Assembly (NCBI RefSeq): GCF_002514735.1
Contig: NZ_NBWU01000001.1
Span: 1,116,001 to 1,180,000, forward strand
Direction of reading: 5' to 3'
DNA: 64,000 bases
Origin: Sediminicola luteus
Lineage (GTDB): Bacteria; Bacteroidota; Bacteroidia; Flavobacteriales; Flavobacteriaceae
Of the stretch, positions 62,657 through 64,000 are shown one piece after another. The position numbers were made by a program, and so were the translations under genes. The number at the start of each line of letters is the position of its first letter. Position 1 is the stretch's first letter. The notes beneath the pieces were generated by a model. The model ran no database searches and had not been told where the DNA came from. It saw only the letters and a program-made list of their open reading frames with translations.

Positions 62657-64000
62657 TCTTAAGTACGTTTAAAAAAGAAAACCAAGGCTTTATGCGTAGC
62701 GGACGTATTCGTATTGCCTTGCTTACCGTATTACTGCTAATAGCCGTGGCCTTTTGGATAAGTTCGAAACATTACGAGGCCACGAATCGCATGTACGATT
62801 CGGCCAAAACCAGCGAACGTGCCAATTGGGATGGCCAAGGGGAAAAGAATCCGCATTCTGCGGCGCATTATGGTACCTATGCCTTTAAACCCAAGTATCC
62901 GCTTTCGTTGATCGATCAGGGAGTGGATAAATACGTGGGCAGCTCCATTTTTTTGGAGGCCCATGCCCGCCATGAAGCCCAATTTAGCGAGGCGGCCGAT
63001 CAAACCGGTTTGGCCCGATTCGGTAATTTAAGTCCCGATTTTATACTGCTGTTTATTATGCCCTTACTCATTATTTTATTGGGCTATAATAGTTTTACCA
63101 AAGAGCATGAGATGGGTACCATTACCCTGCTACGTAGCGAAGGCGCGTCTTTTTATAAACTGGCCTTGGGCAAATGGTTGTCCTTGTTTTTTCCGATTCT
63201 TGTTATTACTTCCTTGCTCTTTCTAGGTGCCGGTTTGGTCTTGTCCCAATTACCCGATTATGGGGTGTTCCAATGGTCGGCTTTGGGGGACCTTTACGGG
63301 GTTTATCTGGTGTATTATATCATCTTCACCAATTTGGTACTATTTATTTCGGCCAAGTCGAAGCGTTCAGGCGTATCCTTGGTACTTTCCCTTTCGTTAT
63401 GGATTTTAAGCTGTTTGGCCTTGCCCAAAGCGGCAAGTAATGTAGCCGGACATTTACACCCATACCCCACTAGGCAAGAGTTTGCCGCCGAGGTGCTAAA
63501 GGATAAGGAAAATGGCTTGGATGGCCATAATCCGTGGAACAAAAAGGCCCAAACCCTACAGGCCGAGGTTTTGGCCGAATACGGGGTAGATAGCCTGCAT
63601 CAATTGCCATTTAACTTTGATGCCTATCGCATGCAAAAAAGCGAGGAACACGAGGCCGAAATCTACTATAAACATTACGATAAGCTCAAGGAACAATACC
63701 GTAAACAAGCTGAGGTCTACGACGGACTAGCCATGGTTTCGCCCTATTTGGCCACCCGTTTTTTGAGTATGTCACTTGCCCATACCGATTATGCAACCCA
63801 TTGGGGTTTTGCCGATGCCGCTGAGCAATATCGGGTGGCCACCCAGGCTTTCCTAAACGGGAATTTTGCCGAAAATTCGAAATATGGGGAATGGGGGTAT
63901 CGTGCCGATGCCGATTTCTGGAAAGAACTACCACCCTTTGAGTATGATCCGCCCGAACTGAGTACCATAGTATCCCAAAACCAGCGAAAACTTTGGGTTA
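62653..64000 (+). CDS. ABC transporter permease, DUF3526-type, 3' partial
   Basis: The frame opens at ATG 62653, overlapping the ATPase stop, and runs off the window end, giving about 449 residues. N-terminal helix RIRIALLTVLLLIAVAFWIS, a large exported loop, then helices PDFILLFIMPLLIILLGYNSF, WLSLFFPILVITSLLFLGAGL and a later VSLVLSLSLWILSCLAL. The cytoplasmic turn TKEHEMGTITLLRSEGASFYKLALGKW contacts the ATPase. DUF3526 permeases often pair with such ATPases in Bacteroidota export systems; cargo unknown. Confidence 0.88.
   Translation, partial: MILSTFKKENQGFMRSGRIRIALLTVLLLIAVAFWISSKHYEATNRMYDSAKTSERANWDGQGEKNPHSAAHYGTYAFKPKYPLSLIDQGVDKYVGSSIFLEAHARHEAQFSEAADQTGLARFGNLSPDFILLFIMPLLIILLGYNSFTKEHEMGTITLLRSEGASFYKLALGKWLSLFFPILVITSLLFLGAGLVLSQLPDYGVFQWSALGDLYGVYLVYYIIFTNLVLFISAKSKRSGVSLVLSLSLWILSCLALPKAASNVAGHLHPYPTRQEFAAEVLKDKENGLDGHNPWNKKAQTLQAEVLAEYGVDSLHQLPFNFDAYRMQKSEEHEAEIYYKHYDKLKEQYRKQAEVYDGLAMVSPYLATRFLSMSLAHTDYATHWGFADAAEQYRVATQAFLNGNFAENSKYGEWGYRADADFWKELPPFEYDPPELSTIVSQNQRKLWV

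Overview
The window looks like chromosomal DNA of a marine Flavobacteriaceae-type member of Bacteroidota. Evidence seen directly: two proteins ending in type-B C-terminal sorting domains of the type IX secretion system (T9SS), a PorP/SprF-type outer-membrane partner, a Bacteroidota GlnRS, DUF2807/DUF4097/DUF2652/DUF4377 envelope proteins, many MKxxL...AQ signal peptides, and several perfect Bacteroidota -7 promoter boxes (TAnnTTTG). The genus cannot be fixed from sequence alone. No phage, plasmid, IS transposase or CRISPR array is visible; most of the window is core or envelope gene content.

Layout. 1-2.7 kb: end of an SPFH/band-7 gene and glnS. 2.8-19.6 kb: a T9SS surface cluster made of a 751-aa Ig-like protein, a translationally coupled PorP/SprF protein with a coiled coil and two SPOR-like repeats, and a 3947-aa SprB-repeat adhesin. 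19.7-24.2 kb: folB, tRNA-Cys, a dispersed repeat, a LysE/DUF2807 pair and rnr. 24.2-24.9 kb: an AT-rich divergent intergenic region with a perfect DnaA box, a candidate replication origin. 24.9-30.9 kb: a plus-strand run (rpiB, CDF transporter, small enzymes, TetR plus DUF1254). 30.9-44.8 kb: mostly minus-strand single genes and small operons, including a cytosine methyltransferase with a likely endonuclease partner, HxlR-creatininase, a YHS/SPW/SnoaL group under an AraC protein with two DNA-binding domains, bestrophin and an M20 hydrolase. 44.8-50.6 kb: an HNH protein, a structured-RNA candidate, lipoproteins, a PqqB-like hydrolase, a nitroreductase, a 29-codon membrane peptide and DUF2652. 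50.6-58 kb: a second copy of the dispersed repeat, a MarR/DOMON/NTF2 operon with two matching operators, a sulfatase, MscS, and an ECF sigma/anti-sigma/DUF4097 envelope-sensing operon. 57.9-64 kb: a 166-bp full-length palindrome, a B12-dependent ribonucleotide reductase, a repeat-rich spacer with a REP-like hairpin, and an ABC exporter that runs off the end.

The most interesting unexplained items are non-coding: the branched RNA-like structure at 45882-45989, the long hairpin covering the M20 start codon (44765-44837), two copies of a stop-codon-abutting repeat that keeps an open frame, the 166-bp palindrome, the candidate origin, and paired operators in the MarR locus. All functional statements are read from sequence and memory of families; no database search was run.
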